From: Montifringilla adamsi
Lineage: Eukaryota; Chordata; Aves; Passeriformes; Passeridae
DNA length: 64,000 nt
Direction of reading: 5' to 3'
NCBI GenBank assembly: GCA_017590115.1
Contig: JAGGNK010010225.1
Location: 7,178,469-7,242,468, forward strand
The translations under genes were made by a program, and so were the position numbers. The notes beneath the pieces are model-generated. The model was not told where the DNA came from and made no database searches. It worked only from the letters and a program-made list of their open reading frames with translations. Positions 1-11,460 of this stretch are shown piece by piece (the stretch's first letter is position 1; each line of letters begins with the position of its first letter).

Positions 1-200
1 AACCCCGCTGCCCTACCCACAAAAATCTTCCAGGATGCTAAGACCGCAAATCTGGTCAGCTTATTTTAGCCAACTGTACTATTCAGAAAAATTAAAACAA
101 TTATTGCTTGCTTCAAAATGTTTATCTGCCTCTTTAGTTTTCACAGAACATTTCCTTGTTTTATGGTTAATATTTTACTGCAGAGAAGTAGTTTAAAAAT

Positions 201-248
201 AAAAAAAAACCAAACAAAACAAAACAAAACAAAACCAAAAACAAAACC
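201..248. repeat. (CAAAA)n-like A/C-only tract
   Basis: Forty-eight bases contain only A and C, built mainly of CAAAA units. It is low-complexity sequence. The same motif recurs at 47870-47907, and its complement (T/G) at 35275-35424. Confidence 0.85.
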
Positions 249-511
249 ATAAAATATCATTGTTCTGAGATAGCTGAACCTGAAGCTTTTAATTTATTTT
301 TCGGTTAGATTTTTTTGATTTTTCAGAGGGGTGCAGACTCTGAACAAAAGTAATGAAATAAAGTTGAAATAAGAGGTAGACATACAGTAGGTGAGAAAGT
401 TATTTGTTAAAAAAACCCTCTAGAATAGCATTGACTAGTAACATTATTGGGAACCAAAGAAATTGCTCGATATCTGGGCTGCCTTTCTTCCTCAAGGAAA
501 CTGTATTTAAC

Positions 512-532
512 AAAAAAAAAAAAAAAAAAAAA
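512..532. repeat. Poly-A tract (21 A)
   Basis: An uninterrupted run of 21 A. There is no recognisable retrocopy upstream. CR1 LINEs, the main bird LINEs, do not leave poly-A tails, so replication slippage is the simpler explanation. Confidence 0.9.
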
Positions 533-2005
533 GACACAAAGCACACATAAGTGCCTCTCATAACGTGAAAGATTTCTGTTTAATTTTGTTTAAGTGTTCT
601 GTGCTATCAGTTGCTGCTTGAATTAAATGAAAAGCAATTTCAGTGGTAAACTGAACCCTTAAATGTAAGAAAAAGATTCCATTTTCTTTTGAGCTATGAT
701 CTTAAATTATAGCACTGCCCACTAGAGCTGTTTGAGCTCAGGTTGTGTTGGTGTATTTGTTATAATAAACCCCTTACTTAAGCAGGATTATGGTTTGGCC
801 ACAATACCTAGAAGAATAAAAGGTGACATGCAAACTCTTAGTCTGGGAAAGATTTTTTTTTTTTTTTTAAACATACTGGAGATAAAATCCTCCTAAGTTT
901 ATCACTTTAAAGGGGATTTTGTTGACACTGTTACTTATTAAAACAACATATTTTGACAGCTGCCTCATTTGATAACAAGTAAAATTTGGACTTTTCAATT
1001 ATTCTTGTTTTGTGTCATTTTTAAAAGACAATACAGATCATGTCCATTGTGAGAAAGCATTTGTAATTACTGACTGAAAATCCAGTGGTGATTTTTAGTA
1101 TTTGAATAACTGAAATAAATTAAGATGCCAACTCAAAAGCAAAAATCCTTTTCCATAATATTTTTGCATTGCTTAAATGTCAACTTCATACCAAACTAAT
1201 AATGAACAGTCTACATACATCCTTGAGCATTAGAACCTTTTAGGAATCAAAGTAAATGTTCTAATTTAAAAAAAAAAAGAAAGTATAATCCTATACTTGA
1301 AGCTGAATTTAAATAGTTACAGCTGATGTAAAATGTCCCTCACTGGTATGTGGCAGCCATTTTAGGTATTCAGGTTGTTTTGTTGTTTTCTACTAGTATT
1401 TATACAGTAGAAATATAAGTGCTTGGAGCATAGGGAATCCAATCAGCATATCATAAATACAGTACAGCATTTCAGCGTAAGAGGTGAATTTTTGATTTTC
1501 CTTTGAAAGTAACGTCTTCAAGGTTTTTAAATAAGATCGCAAAAAATTAAATTAAGAAGAAAATCAAGCATACAAGTATAGGACCAATATTCAAACTTTT
1601 CCTAAGAATATTTTGTCCTTTTAGTGCACTAAGGTACTTGAAACATTTTGAAATATTAGTTAATTTAGGTACTCAATGTCTGTAAGAAAAGTCTCTGAGA
1701 TATTTCTTATTCTATATCTGACTATTTCTTGTGTAGGCAACTCTCTAGTAGCTGAACTAACAAAACCAATAATTTTCTGACTTTGCCCTCTTGAGCCAAA
1801 GCAATAGTCTATAATGCTTGTGATTTTAGCTACCTATTTAGAAGTTAAGGAAGCAGAACAGAAAAAAACACCAGAGTCTGAAGAATTAAAGATAATTTCC
1901 ATTTTAATTCCAAGCTACTTGGAATTGTGTTGTGTGAATCCTAACCTAATAATGAATGGATGAGATTTAGAGGTTCAGCTTGAATACATTCCCACAGCTG
2001 CTCAC

Positions 2006-3585
2006 ATGGCCCAGGCTGCAACACTGTCGTGTCTCTCCCTGTTCCTGCTTTTTGATCTGAATCATTTTGTCCCCAGCTGCATTTTAAAAACAGATAAAAT
2101 TTGCTCCTTGTTTCTGGCTCTTACTTCAAGCTTACTCCTACCTGTCTTCATCCCATCCACTACCCCTTTTCTATCACAGCGAACCCAACTGTTACAATTT
2201 CAAGGCCCTTCGTGGTTATGGATCCCCCACAGATCATCTTTTCTTCAGCATCAGCTCAGTGCCAGTTATGACAGCTCCCATTCCTCCTCAACCAGTTTCC
2301 TGCAAGTACATTTATGCTATTTAAAAGACTACCCCTTAAGCTTCAGAGTACTTTTCCACAAAGTTTACACAGCCATTATTTCACATTCCTTCAGCTCTTG
2401 TCCTGAAACTTACCTGTGCTGTGATCCTGACAAAGAACCTAACAGTAGATTGTGTGTTGACTTGTATCTACTATGCTAATGATAATAATTTCCCTGTTAT
2501 TTTATGCTCCTACACTGTGTTACATTCACCTATTATTCCTTGTAGTGTTCACAGAGACTCCCTGAAAAATCACTTAACTCAATGTGAAGATTGTCATTCC
2601 TTTCAAAGGTTTTGGATGATCAGTCTTTTCTGTTTTATAGTACAGTGGAGGCCCAGTCCAAGTAAATTGTAAATCTGATTATATTTTACCCTTCCTCCAG
2701 ACTGCATCTCGTTAGTAGATCCTTCTGTTTGGTCCTGGGGGAATGGTGAAGACCAGCCACTGAACACCTTTTTTCCATTTAGAATTAAGTTTAAAATAAA
2801 AAAGTGGCTTCTTTAGACATTGTTTTGAGGGCACTGAAGCTTTTGTTCTGTGGCAGATTTCCTTTTATTCTAAATCCAGGTAACTGGTTCTACTTTAAAT
2901 ATTCATTTAGGTATTTGACTTTGAATTAGAATAGCCCCATCCATGGGCATTTGAAACCCAAAGCTTCTACTGGACCTAGATTTTTTCCCAAGACCTACCC
3001 CAGAATTGAAACAAAAAAGCTTCTCAAACTCAGAGCAGAATTAGCCCCTTTCTTCTGGTGACCTCATTAAGCACAGCGCCGTAAGACCGTGCAGAGTCAC
3101 ACAGAAATTTCTATTTAAGTTGTGGCACTGGCTCCATATTTCTGCACCAAACAGTTTGAACAAAATGTATACTTAGATGTCAGTGGGAAAATGGGAGGCC
3201 CCTATGCAGAGATACACAGAGGACCCACTTCTACCACCTCCCCAGAGGTGACCCAGAAAGGTCCTCCTTATCTCCCTGTCAACCATCAGCGAAAGAATAG
3301 CAAATTTTAAAATCAGTTCTGGAAGAGTTTGCAAGTTGGCACAAGAGCCTGTAATGGTTCTAAACCTTTAACATTATTTTAAGGCTATTTTTAAATATAT
3401 ATGTGTCATTTAAAATAACTCACATGCCCTCCTCCCATTTGCTATTATTCATTTCAGCACCGATGCAACAGCCAAATGGTTTACCAGCCTGTGTCGCTAA
3501 CACTTGCATAATAACTTGAGATCTCACAACCCCTCTATTTATCAAGCAACAATGTTACCAAAAATAACTATATGCATAGCTATAA
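2006..3585. other. Noncoding DNA with a 157-codon chance open frame
   Basis: The longest open frame of the window lies here (2006-2479, + strand, 157 codons). Its translation is rich in Ser, Leu, Phe, Pro and Cys, as expected from a C/T-rich strand, and resembles no protein I know. No promoter or splice context supports it. I treat it as a chance frame. The 3420-3580 part, with several short AT-rich motifs, could be conserved noncoding sequence, but that cannot be judged from one genome. Confidence 0.55.
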
Positions 3586-3624
3586 GGGGAGCTGGGGAGG
3601 GGGAGAGGGGGAAAGGGGATGGGG
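3586..3624 (+). other. G-rich patch with G-quadruplex potential
   Basis: Six runs of four or five G occur within 39 bases, separated by loops of 1 to 4 bases. This satisfies the usual G-quadruplex pattern (four G runs, loops up to 7) several times over. It would fold on the + strand. Whether it folds or acts in regulation is inference; the G-run layout is directly visible. Confidence 0.75.
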
Positions 3625-4695
3625 AGATTTGTCAATACAATTTGAAACCTGCAATAAAGAGCTGGCGTTGAAGCTTTCACAGTGTGTAAGTGACTTTTCC
3701 TGATGGGCATTTGTCACAAGGTGGAGCAGGAAAAAGGGGGTCCATGCAGGCCCTTGGAGAGGCACCAGGACTAGCAGGTCAGCGTGGGGCTCCAGAGCGA
3801 TGGCACTGCACGTGTCACCGTGAACCAGCAGCAAGTACAATGGGGGAGACATCTCAGGCAAGGTCCACAATGTCAGTGTAACAAACCCACAGAAGCCCCC
3901 TGGCCCCTGCACCTTCCCAGCCCAGCAGTAATCATTACTGCCCTTGCTACGCACCTATTCTTAACACCGTTATTCACAGCAGAATAATGTGGATTAGTGC
4001 AAAGTGGTTTTATTGCAAAAGACAGGAGGTTAATAAAGAAGGAATGTCACTGTTGTGTTCACTGTCCACTCACTTTTCTCGTCTGTGTGTCTGTGTGTAG
4101 CTTTCCTTTTCAAAGCCTCAGCATTCCTGGGGGTGGGAGGGAAGAAGGAAGGGAGGCAGCAGCTCTTTAGAAAGGCTGCTTCATCTGTGAAGTTTACAAA
4201 ATACCATCAGCATTGCTGAACTAATGAATAACAAGAATGTGTTGTCTCTAGCTTTTATGCAGACTGTTCTGAAAAGATTCAAAACTGTGTGGGACCTGCA
4301 GTGTTGATCTGCCTATTCCAGGTACAGCTTCAATGATTTTTATCTCAGCTTGGAACACAGAGTGTGTTCTGATACTAATACTGATAAAAGCATAAAGGCT
4401 GATGCCATCTGCCATGGCAACTATCAAGATGGCAGCTGCTTTTCATCAGCTTTATCTGAACTTTGCGTTAACGGGAATTCAGACACTGTGGGTGCATTTT
4501 CAAAAAGGACATAAAAATGATAGCACTCCTCTGAATAAAACCAATTCATCAAATATCAACCTACTCTCATCTCCTTCATCTTTCTGGTAAGAAAAACGAA
4601 AAAGGGGGAAAATTCCATGTGTGCTCTCTTTAGATCACCTTGTCTCTTTATCAGCCCTGTCTCTGATGCCAGTGGTACGAGACGCTTCCACTCAC

Positions 4696-4696
<1 letters not shown>
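3625..4696. other. Noncoding DNA, second G-rich patch near 4130
   Basis: Overlapping open frames on both strands (up to 124 codons, 3580-3954 minus) have no recognisable product. At 4130-4156 four runs of three or more G (first loops of 1 base, the last about 9) form a weaker second quadruplex candidate. Short GT-rich sequence sits at 4081-4100. No gene seen. Confidence 0.55.

Positions 4697-4735
<39 letters not shown>
4697..4735 (+). repeat. (CAG)13 trinucleotide microsatellite
   Basis: Thirteen perfect CAG units (39 bases) without interruption. The surrounding + strand frame reads the repeat as serine and the opposite strand reads it as cysteine. Neither frame resembles a known polyglutamine or polyserine protein, and both end in ordinary noncoding sequence, so I do not call it coding. 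Purity implies it is probably length-variable. Confidence 0.95.
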
Positions 4736-4736
<1 letters not shown>

Positions 4737-4889
4737 GCTGTAACCCTAAGAGGCTCTGACTTTGAATCCCAGCACTGGCAGCTCTGCTACAAATGGGATT
4801 CAAATGTGCAGTGTCTGAGGGCAGTGCAATCAACAAAATAGCATGCTAGTGTACAGAGCCTACCACAGGTAATAATAGAGGCTTTTCCC

Positions 4890-4890
4890 A

Positions 4891-4930
<40 letters not shown>

Positions 4931-4957
4931 AAAAAAAAAAAAAAAGAAAGAAAGAAA
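4890..4957 (+). repeat. (GAAA)n microsatellite with internal A run
   Basis: About ten GAAA units are followed by an A run of about 15 bases and three or four further GAAA units. The sequence is purine-only, so a triplex is possible. It lies about 155 bases after the CAG repeat. Confidence 0.95.
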
Positions 4958-7900
4958 TTAGGGGGGAGAGGAAAAAGGAGAGGAAAAAATGAACTAGTGG
5001 TAATTCTAAGGGGTGCTTTTTATTTCTTCAGCAATGGTTTACAGCAGGTACACCTTCTCCATGTTCATTAGCAGTGCTAGAACATGACAATTCACTACAG
5101 AAAAGATGCTAATTGCAGCATACAAGGTTTTGTTGCTGGCTATAAAAGCATATCTGAAATATAAATATAAGATGGTAGTATACTAACATATTAGAATGCT
5201 GTTACACTTCTACTGATTTTGCTATTTTCCAGAAGGTTATTTTCCCTGATTTTTTTTCCTCTGCTAATTAAATCTTTATTTGATTTATTTTTTTTGGTTT
5301 AACTTAGCATCTGGCTCTATCCTTCTCAGAATAAATTTTATTGAATTTTAAGTAGATATAGATATATAATGGATGTACATAAAAAAATATAAAAAACAAT
5401 GATGCTAAACTATACATATAATGTAATTCAAAAATTTACAAAACATGTTCTCAAACATGTTTGTTGCTACTACAGATTGCTTTGGCAAGTAAGACTAAAA
5501 TGCTTGAATATTAGTGAAAGAAAGCCTAATTAGAGAGCTGAATTAGACACAGAAAGCAAGTTTGACATAGAAAGGACAAGGACCAGAGACAGGATTGTGC
5601 AAAATACTGAGTGACTTCAGCTTTCCAGCAAGTCAGTGACATTTGAGGGAGCTCTCTGGCACCATAAGTCAAGCCCCAAGGGACAGAGCTTACTTGAAGC
5701 AAGAATAGCAGACCAAATCATCAGCTATTGTAAATCAGTTTAGCGCCACAGCAGTCAAAGCTAGGGTCTGAGCTGGGCCAAAGGCACGGCAGCTATTTGG
5801 CCCAGAAGCTCTCAAGGGTAATAGGAAGCCAGAGATCCACATCTAAATTAAAATTATGAACTGTATTAGTAATAATGCCATCAATTAGAAGATATTTTTG
5901 TTATTTCTCAATATTTGCATCTGGAAACAATATTACTAAATAGCTGATTCTGCCACAAAAACATGGTTGTTGGAAGTCAGCAAAGAGAGAAATGGCTGAG
6001 ACTTAGAAAAGAGATTATTACGTTTTCCCTCTACAATCTGCTATTTCAAATATGCACTCATTTTCCCTTTCTGTTGTTATGTACAAAACAAGGCTGGTAG
6101 GCAGGGTTAGACAGCCCACATTTTCAATAATGTGAAAAGCAAGAGGAAAAAAAAAATAGTGTACAAACCCCAAGCTTTCTCTAGATTTTGTTTCCAAGTG
6201 CTTCCAGTCCGACCCAGATCCTTGGTTCCTGCTGGGACACTGCTGAGGCATTTAAATTAAGGGAGTTCTTCAGATTCAAATGAATTTCATTTCAGCAAAA
6301 TGTTCAGCCCTAAAATTAAAACATAAGAAATGAGAGCTGATGTCTTTGTTTAAGGTCTTGTAGGGTGATGTAAAGCTGTAAGTTCAAGAAGACCACTCCT
6401 TGGAGGTATTATTGTCTTCCTCCAAATTATGTTTAAGATGCCTTCTGAACACTGAGGAATTTGAACTACCACAACTTTTGTAATCCTTATTACAGGGACA
6501 GGAGATTTTTTTTTTGTCTCAGAATCAGCAGTTTCACAGCATTTTTAGGCACTAAAAAGATTTTTCTAAAAAAAAAAAAAAATTCCCTTGCACTAGAAAG
6601 TAACAGCAATAAAACAAAAGCGCAGAAAAAAATTGAAGCAAGTAAAGTATAAGCAGAGCTGACACTATGCAGACTTTTAGGATACAATTCTGTATCTGAA
6701 AATGTCAATTCATCTCTCCCCTGTGCAAGAACATGTTATTAATGTTTAATGCCTACAGCAAAAGATAAACACTTTCTGCAATGGGGTGAATGAAAGTGTA
6801 CACAGAAGTACCACATTGCTCTGTAATGGTGACTCTTCTTGGGAGCTACAAGGGCAGTGATTTTTCAATAAAGAAAGCAACAGGGAGACTTTTAAGTCTT
6901 ACCAAAAGGGGGATGATTCCATTCTCCAATAAACCCACCTTCATAATCCTTTTCATTCTTTATAACTCTATGGCTTTACGTTGCCATCTATTGCTTTTAT
7001 CGTTTGAAGGCAATGAGATTTTTACCGTTAATTTCTGGACTAGTAGAAGTGGTGAAAAATGTCATAGCTTCCGAAACTTTTTGTCTAACACAAAGACAAA
7101 AGATGAGTTCTCAGAGAAGACATCCACTAAATTTGTTGCAGATAAAATACTAAGCCAACAATTGAAGAGAGAAACAATTACTAGCTGTGCAAACAGATCA
7201 TAAGCAGCTGATCAGGAGGCCACATTCAGAATAATGGGTACAAAAATGAAAAGGATATTACAGAAATTTGAAAGGTAAAGAAAAGGATGGAAAACTTACA
7301 TGAATGCTCAAGGACCTCAATTATTTGAAACTTTTTAAATAGTTTCTCCATGCTCTTCAGTAAGGAAAATAAACAAACGAGATACAGGCAAAAGCAAAGA
7401 AAAATTGAGAACTCCACTACCTAAAAGACTGTCAAGTCGAAAACATAAAGTCAGTGAGAAGCAAGCTGTTAAAAATGGTATGATTAAACTGTGTCAAACT
7501 CCCTATGGAAGACAGTGGAGTTTGCCACTAGATTTACAGTGTTGTTCCTGGAAGTGGGATTTCTTCAAAGGATGGAATTAAGAAATATAAGGCACGTAGA
7601 TTAAATACTATGCATTGCACAATCTTTACAAATTTTAAAGCAGTTAGGTAAGTATTTGGGAAAAAAAATAGTAGTTTTGCTAATAAAATTATTCTGAAAT
7701 CATTGAAGTTTAGTTTAGAACAATAGAGGGACTAGACCTGTATAATGAAACTAAGTATAAATATTTCCATTAAAAAATAACAAGACCCCAGTAGATATAT
7801 AATCACCTGCTACTCAGGATGCCTCAACACAAAAACACAAGCTCCTGCAATATATTTCACGCTGCTCCTATGGGCCAAATCTGCAATGGGATCTAGGTAA

Positions 7901-8300
7901 CCATTCACATTCTTTTGCACCTAAATGGCTTTGGAAATATGGCCAGGTCATATTTATGCAACTGGCCTAGGTCACTCCTGATATATGATTTGTCTTGACA
8001 GAGTGCTCCTTAGGAAATACAAAAAGTGCAGCAATATGTGGACATACAGGACTGAGCTTTGAATTAAGGAAGATTTTATAGAATTTTGTGGTTAAATTTG
8101 GAGATTTTTGAGAGGCAGTACTGGGCTGTTCTCATTAAAACACTGATAAATTGTAGTTATATTTACTTTTTTCCTTCTTTGAACTTAAAAATTGTAAAAT
8201 TTAGTGGAATATGCAGGTTTGGAGATTAAACAGCCTGTAGTTCTCCGCACTATCTCATCCTTTCACACGAAGTGGCCTTTGACCCCTGCACCTCTGCCCA
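4958..8300. other. Noncoding AT-rich DNA, no gene seen
   Basis: Open frames such as 6790-7203 (137 codons, +) have no recognisable product, codon signature or splice context. Short A runs occur near 6143 and 6568. A hairpin with 10-bp perfect arms lies at 5773-5805. A few phrases at 7850-7950 recall old amniote dispersed repeats but are too decayed to name. Confidence 0.55.
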
Positions 8301-11028
8301 CAGCATCATACAATGTCAGGTCTGTTTGCACACAGCAAGGAGTCCCTTTCCTGTTCAGTGGGACTATGTGAAAAAGGAAATATAAAATATTGCTCTCTAT
8401 TATTAATAAGGGAAAAAAAAATCTGATGTCTGGCATTAGAATTATTTTGACATATTAATATCACATTGTAACTGGGCCACCAGAGGTGGGGTTCTGCGTG
8501 TTCCTGCTCCTCAATTAGTCTGCAGTTGTAATGGTCTGGTAACAGGGTCTCCATAGAGCCACAGCGAAATTGCTTTCCCCATCCTCATCTTCTGCAGTAA
8601 TGGCCTTGAAGCGGGGTCTTCACAGACATGCCCGGCAGTCATCATCCATCATTGCAAAACTGGTATTCCGCTAAATAAACTTTCTGGGGCTTTTAAAATA
8701 TGATATGAACTCATCATTTGAGCAAACTGAAAGTTGGTTTGACATGGAAAAACATAAATAGAAGCAAGTTGGATAGCTGTTTTGCAAATGTAAATATTGG
8801 GACTGCTATGAAACCTTTATAGTTCTCATGGCCTAAGTCCACTTAAAGGATTAGAAACTTCATCCTGAATTCTTTTTGAAGAGGAGATATCCAAGTATTG
8901 CACATATTTTATTTAAAATAAAATATTCCACAGCTTATTTTGTGGTTTGTAAAAAAAAAAAAAAAGGTGAAAACACAAGTGTTCTTACTGGTCATTGAAT
9001 ATATTACTGAGCAGGATTCTCCTTGCACACACTCTTTGTAAGAGCATGACTGAGATGGCTCGGAAGCTGGGCAGGTTCCCCTTTGGGTTTCATCTACAGG
9101 AAAACAACTTGTTTTGCTTCATAAAATAGATTTCAAAGAGGTCAACCTAAACATTTCAAGGATCAAGTAACTTAATTTTCTTAGAGATATCTACTTTATA
9201 TGTATCTTTTCCATACGTGTGCTACTGAAAAATAAAGCAGGGAGTATGTAGTAAAATATAAAATAAATCTGTGTTTATTTGATGAGGACACTATTCAGTA
9301 CAAAAGCTCTCCTTATGCAGTTCAGAACACATTCAAAACAGATCGAATTTAATTATTCAACAGGTGCTCTGCTTTAGGATGCGAGCACCTATCTAGGACC
9401 CTGCAGATCAGCTTTTCTAGCGTGTTTCCCTCGCTACTTGGTCTCTTTCATCACAAAAGACTACCAGTGGATTTTTTATCTCTTGTACTTCTTACACACT
9501 GTGTTTTCCAAGGAGCAGGTCTCTGAGTTTTTATTCAAGTGAATTTGAGAGGAGAATCAGATACCACTACTAATACTCAAAGTTTCTACCTAAACAGATC
9601 TCAAAATCTTAGTGCAACTCCTGCAAAAATCCTCAGAATACAGCCTCTATGAGCCAAGACTAAATTGTAATCAAGATGAGAGCAATGTTGCAATTCAGTA
9701 GAAACAGTGGGTAGAAGCCAGAGTTACTGCTGCTCCGCATCAGGGTCAGGGTTGTGCTCCAGGGACCATGCATGATCCCTTTCCCAGAGTAAACATTGGA
9801 AAAATGTTGGTCCTAGAGCACAGATGATCATAGCCTGACTTGCTTTTCTCAGGAACTGCATTTGATGGGTGATGGATGATCAAGAGGGAAAGCAAGTGGA
9901 ATGGCATTCAGTTGTGTGTAGGAGAAGTGGACTTGTGTCCCCATCAGCCCTGAGAGTGGCTGCAGCCTGTGCTTGTGGTGACTCAAGGGCAGCGAGCACT
10001 CGCTTCACACATTTGAATACATGGCCCTGAATGCTAAAGCATGAAGAATAAAAGTAGTAACTTTCCACAGTTTTCGAGGAAATGGTGCTGTTGGTAGCAG
10101 AGTAGGCTAACAGCAACAGGAGGAAAAAAAATAACAAGGGCAGAATGCGCGATTCCCACAGATAATTTGATCACATCCCGGGAGCACAGAGTACTTGATG
10201 TTACCCCAGGTTTTAACAGGGTTTTTTTGGCATTCCTGGAGGAGACAGCGTAGTGAGTCATGACTCACACCACCTGCTCACCTGAAAACTGCCACAGCCT
10301 GCTACAAGGTTTAAAATCAATAAGTGTTGGTGTCTTTAGGTCATAAACATTTTCTGTATAATTTACATAAAGAGTCTGCAACAGAAGGAAAAAGAAAAAT
10401 GCCTATTTTCTCAAGTTATTGCAAAAAAAAATTGGAATAATCAAGAGGTCTTTCACCTGTTAAAATGCACAGAAAAAGTAGAAGTTATTTTTTTTACTGG
10501 CAGAGATCACGCTGGGTCTGGAATTTAAGATACAGATTGATTGATCTCTTTAATCTAATATTTGTTCATGGGGAGGCTGTTATCTTTATTGTGGTGACAC
10601 CTGCTAGTGTCGTTATAGTTAAAGGCTTACTGTATTTCTATTATAAATGCCAGGTTGGGGTTTAATATATCAGCAGGTTTGTACTGCACTGGGCTAAACA
10701 CTAGGCTATGAGTTGTCAATCCTAAGGCACACAGGCAATTTTTTTAAACCCAAATCTGATTCTGTTCAAGGCTTTTTCTCTAATATAAGTGGTAAAATAC
10801 TGAGGGAGGAAAAAAACAGTTGAAGTAGCATGGATTTCACTAAGCGGCTGATACAGTCTCACTCTCAAAGCTTTGTGTTCCAAGCTTTGTATTTAACACA
10901 AATTAAAATCAGTGTGTAAAGATGTTGTCACCTGCCTTGACAAACAGGCCAAAAAACACCCAGAGATGCAGTTTCAAGAGGTGTGACATATCTTGTGCTC
11001 TACAGAGGCCAGTTTGAGCCACCCTGCT
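8301..11028. other. Noncoding DNA, no gene seen
   Basis: Only short unsupported open frames (up to 85 codons) are present. A 15-base A run sits near 8951. A small hairpin (8-bp arms, 9362-9369 with 9383-9390) was noted. No repeat family or RNA gene was recognised. Confidence 0.55.
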
Positions 11029-11460
11029 CGTACAGAACAGTCCGAATGCCAGCAGAGCTCGCTGCTTTAGGAGCGCTCTGCATAAGAGAATGCTCCAGAG
11101 GCACAGGAGGCTGCCTCGTATGCACTAGCTGCTGGTAGAGGGGTAAGCAACAGTCAGGGAAAAATGAGTAAATGGTCTTGTTTGTTGAAGTGGGTAAAAC
11201 GTTTGCTGTGCAGTTTAGCTCACTTCCAATGGCACCACTGGGGGTAGTGCTGTGTCGCTCGGAGCAGAGCGGTGTCAGCCGGGGCATTTTGGGCAGCGGC
11301 AGAGAGCATGAATGGGGCTGACCTGGGGCTGCTCTAGCCTCTGCGAGAAACTGCAGCAGCAGTTAATTTCTTGTCACAGGAGGGTAACAAAGGCACCCCG
11401 AGGCTAATTTAGTGCATCTTTCTAACAAGTGGAATAAATTATTCTAGCAAATCGCCACGC
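11029..11460. other. CpG-enriched patch, weak CpG-island-like
   Basis: By hand count about 15 CpG dinucleotides occur in 432 bases, against about 3 in the preceding 660 bases, and G+C is visibly higher than in the flanks. A 95-codon minus-strand open frame (11000-11287) overlaps it but resembles nothing known. The patch could be an unmethylated regulatory element or promoter of an unannotated transcript, or simply locally GC-rich DNA. Confidence 0.45.

Larger units (their letters stand above)
1..2005. other. Noncoding AT-rich DNA, no gene seen
   Basis: No open frame of note and no recognisable protein, RNA gene or young transposon was seen here. The stretch contains an A/C-only tract (201-248), a 21-base A tract (512-532), a T tract near 850-868 and many short A or T runs. 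CpG is rare. It could be intergenic or intronic; nothing in the sequence decides which. Confidence 0.6.

Noticed and set aside
2006..2479. Longest open frame of the window, 157 codons, + strand
   Set aside because: The translation reflects C/T-rich composition (Ser/Leu/Phe/Pro) and matches no family I know. There is no splice or promoter support, and frames of this length are expected by chance in 64 kb.
4617..4841. Frame reading the CAG repeat as polyserine (and the minus strand as polycysteine)
   Set aside because: The flanks are ordinary noncoding sequence on both sides and no known protein context is present.
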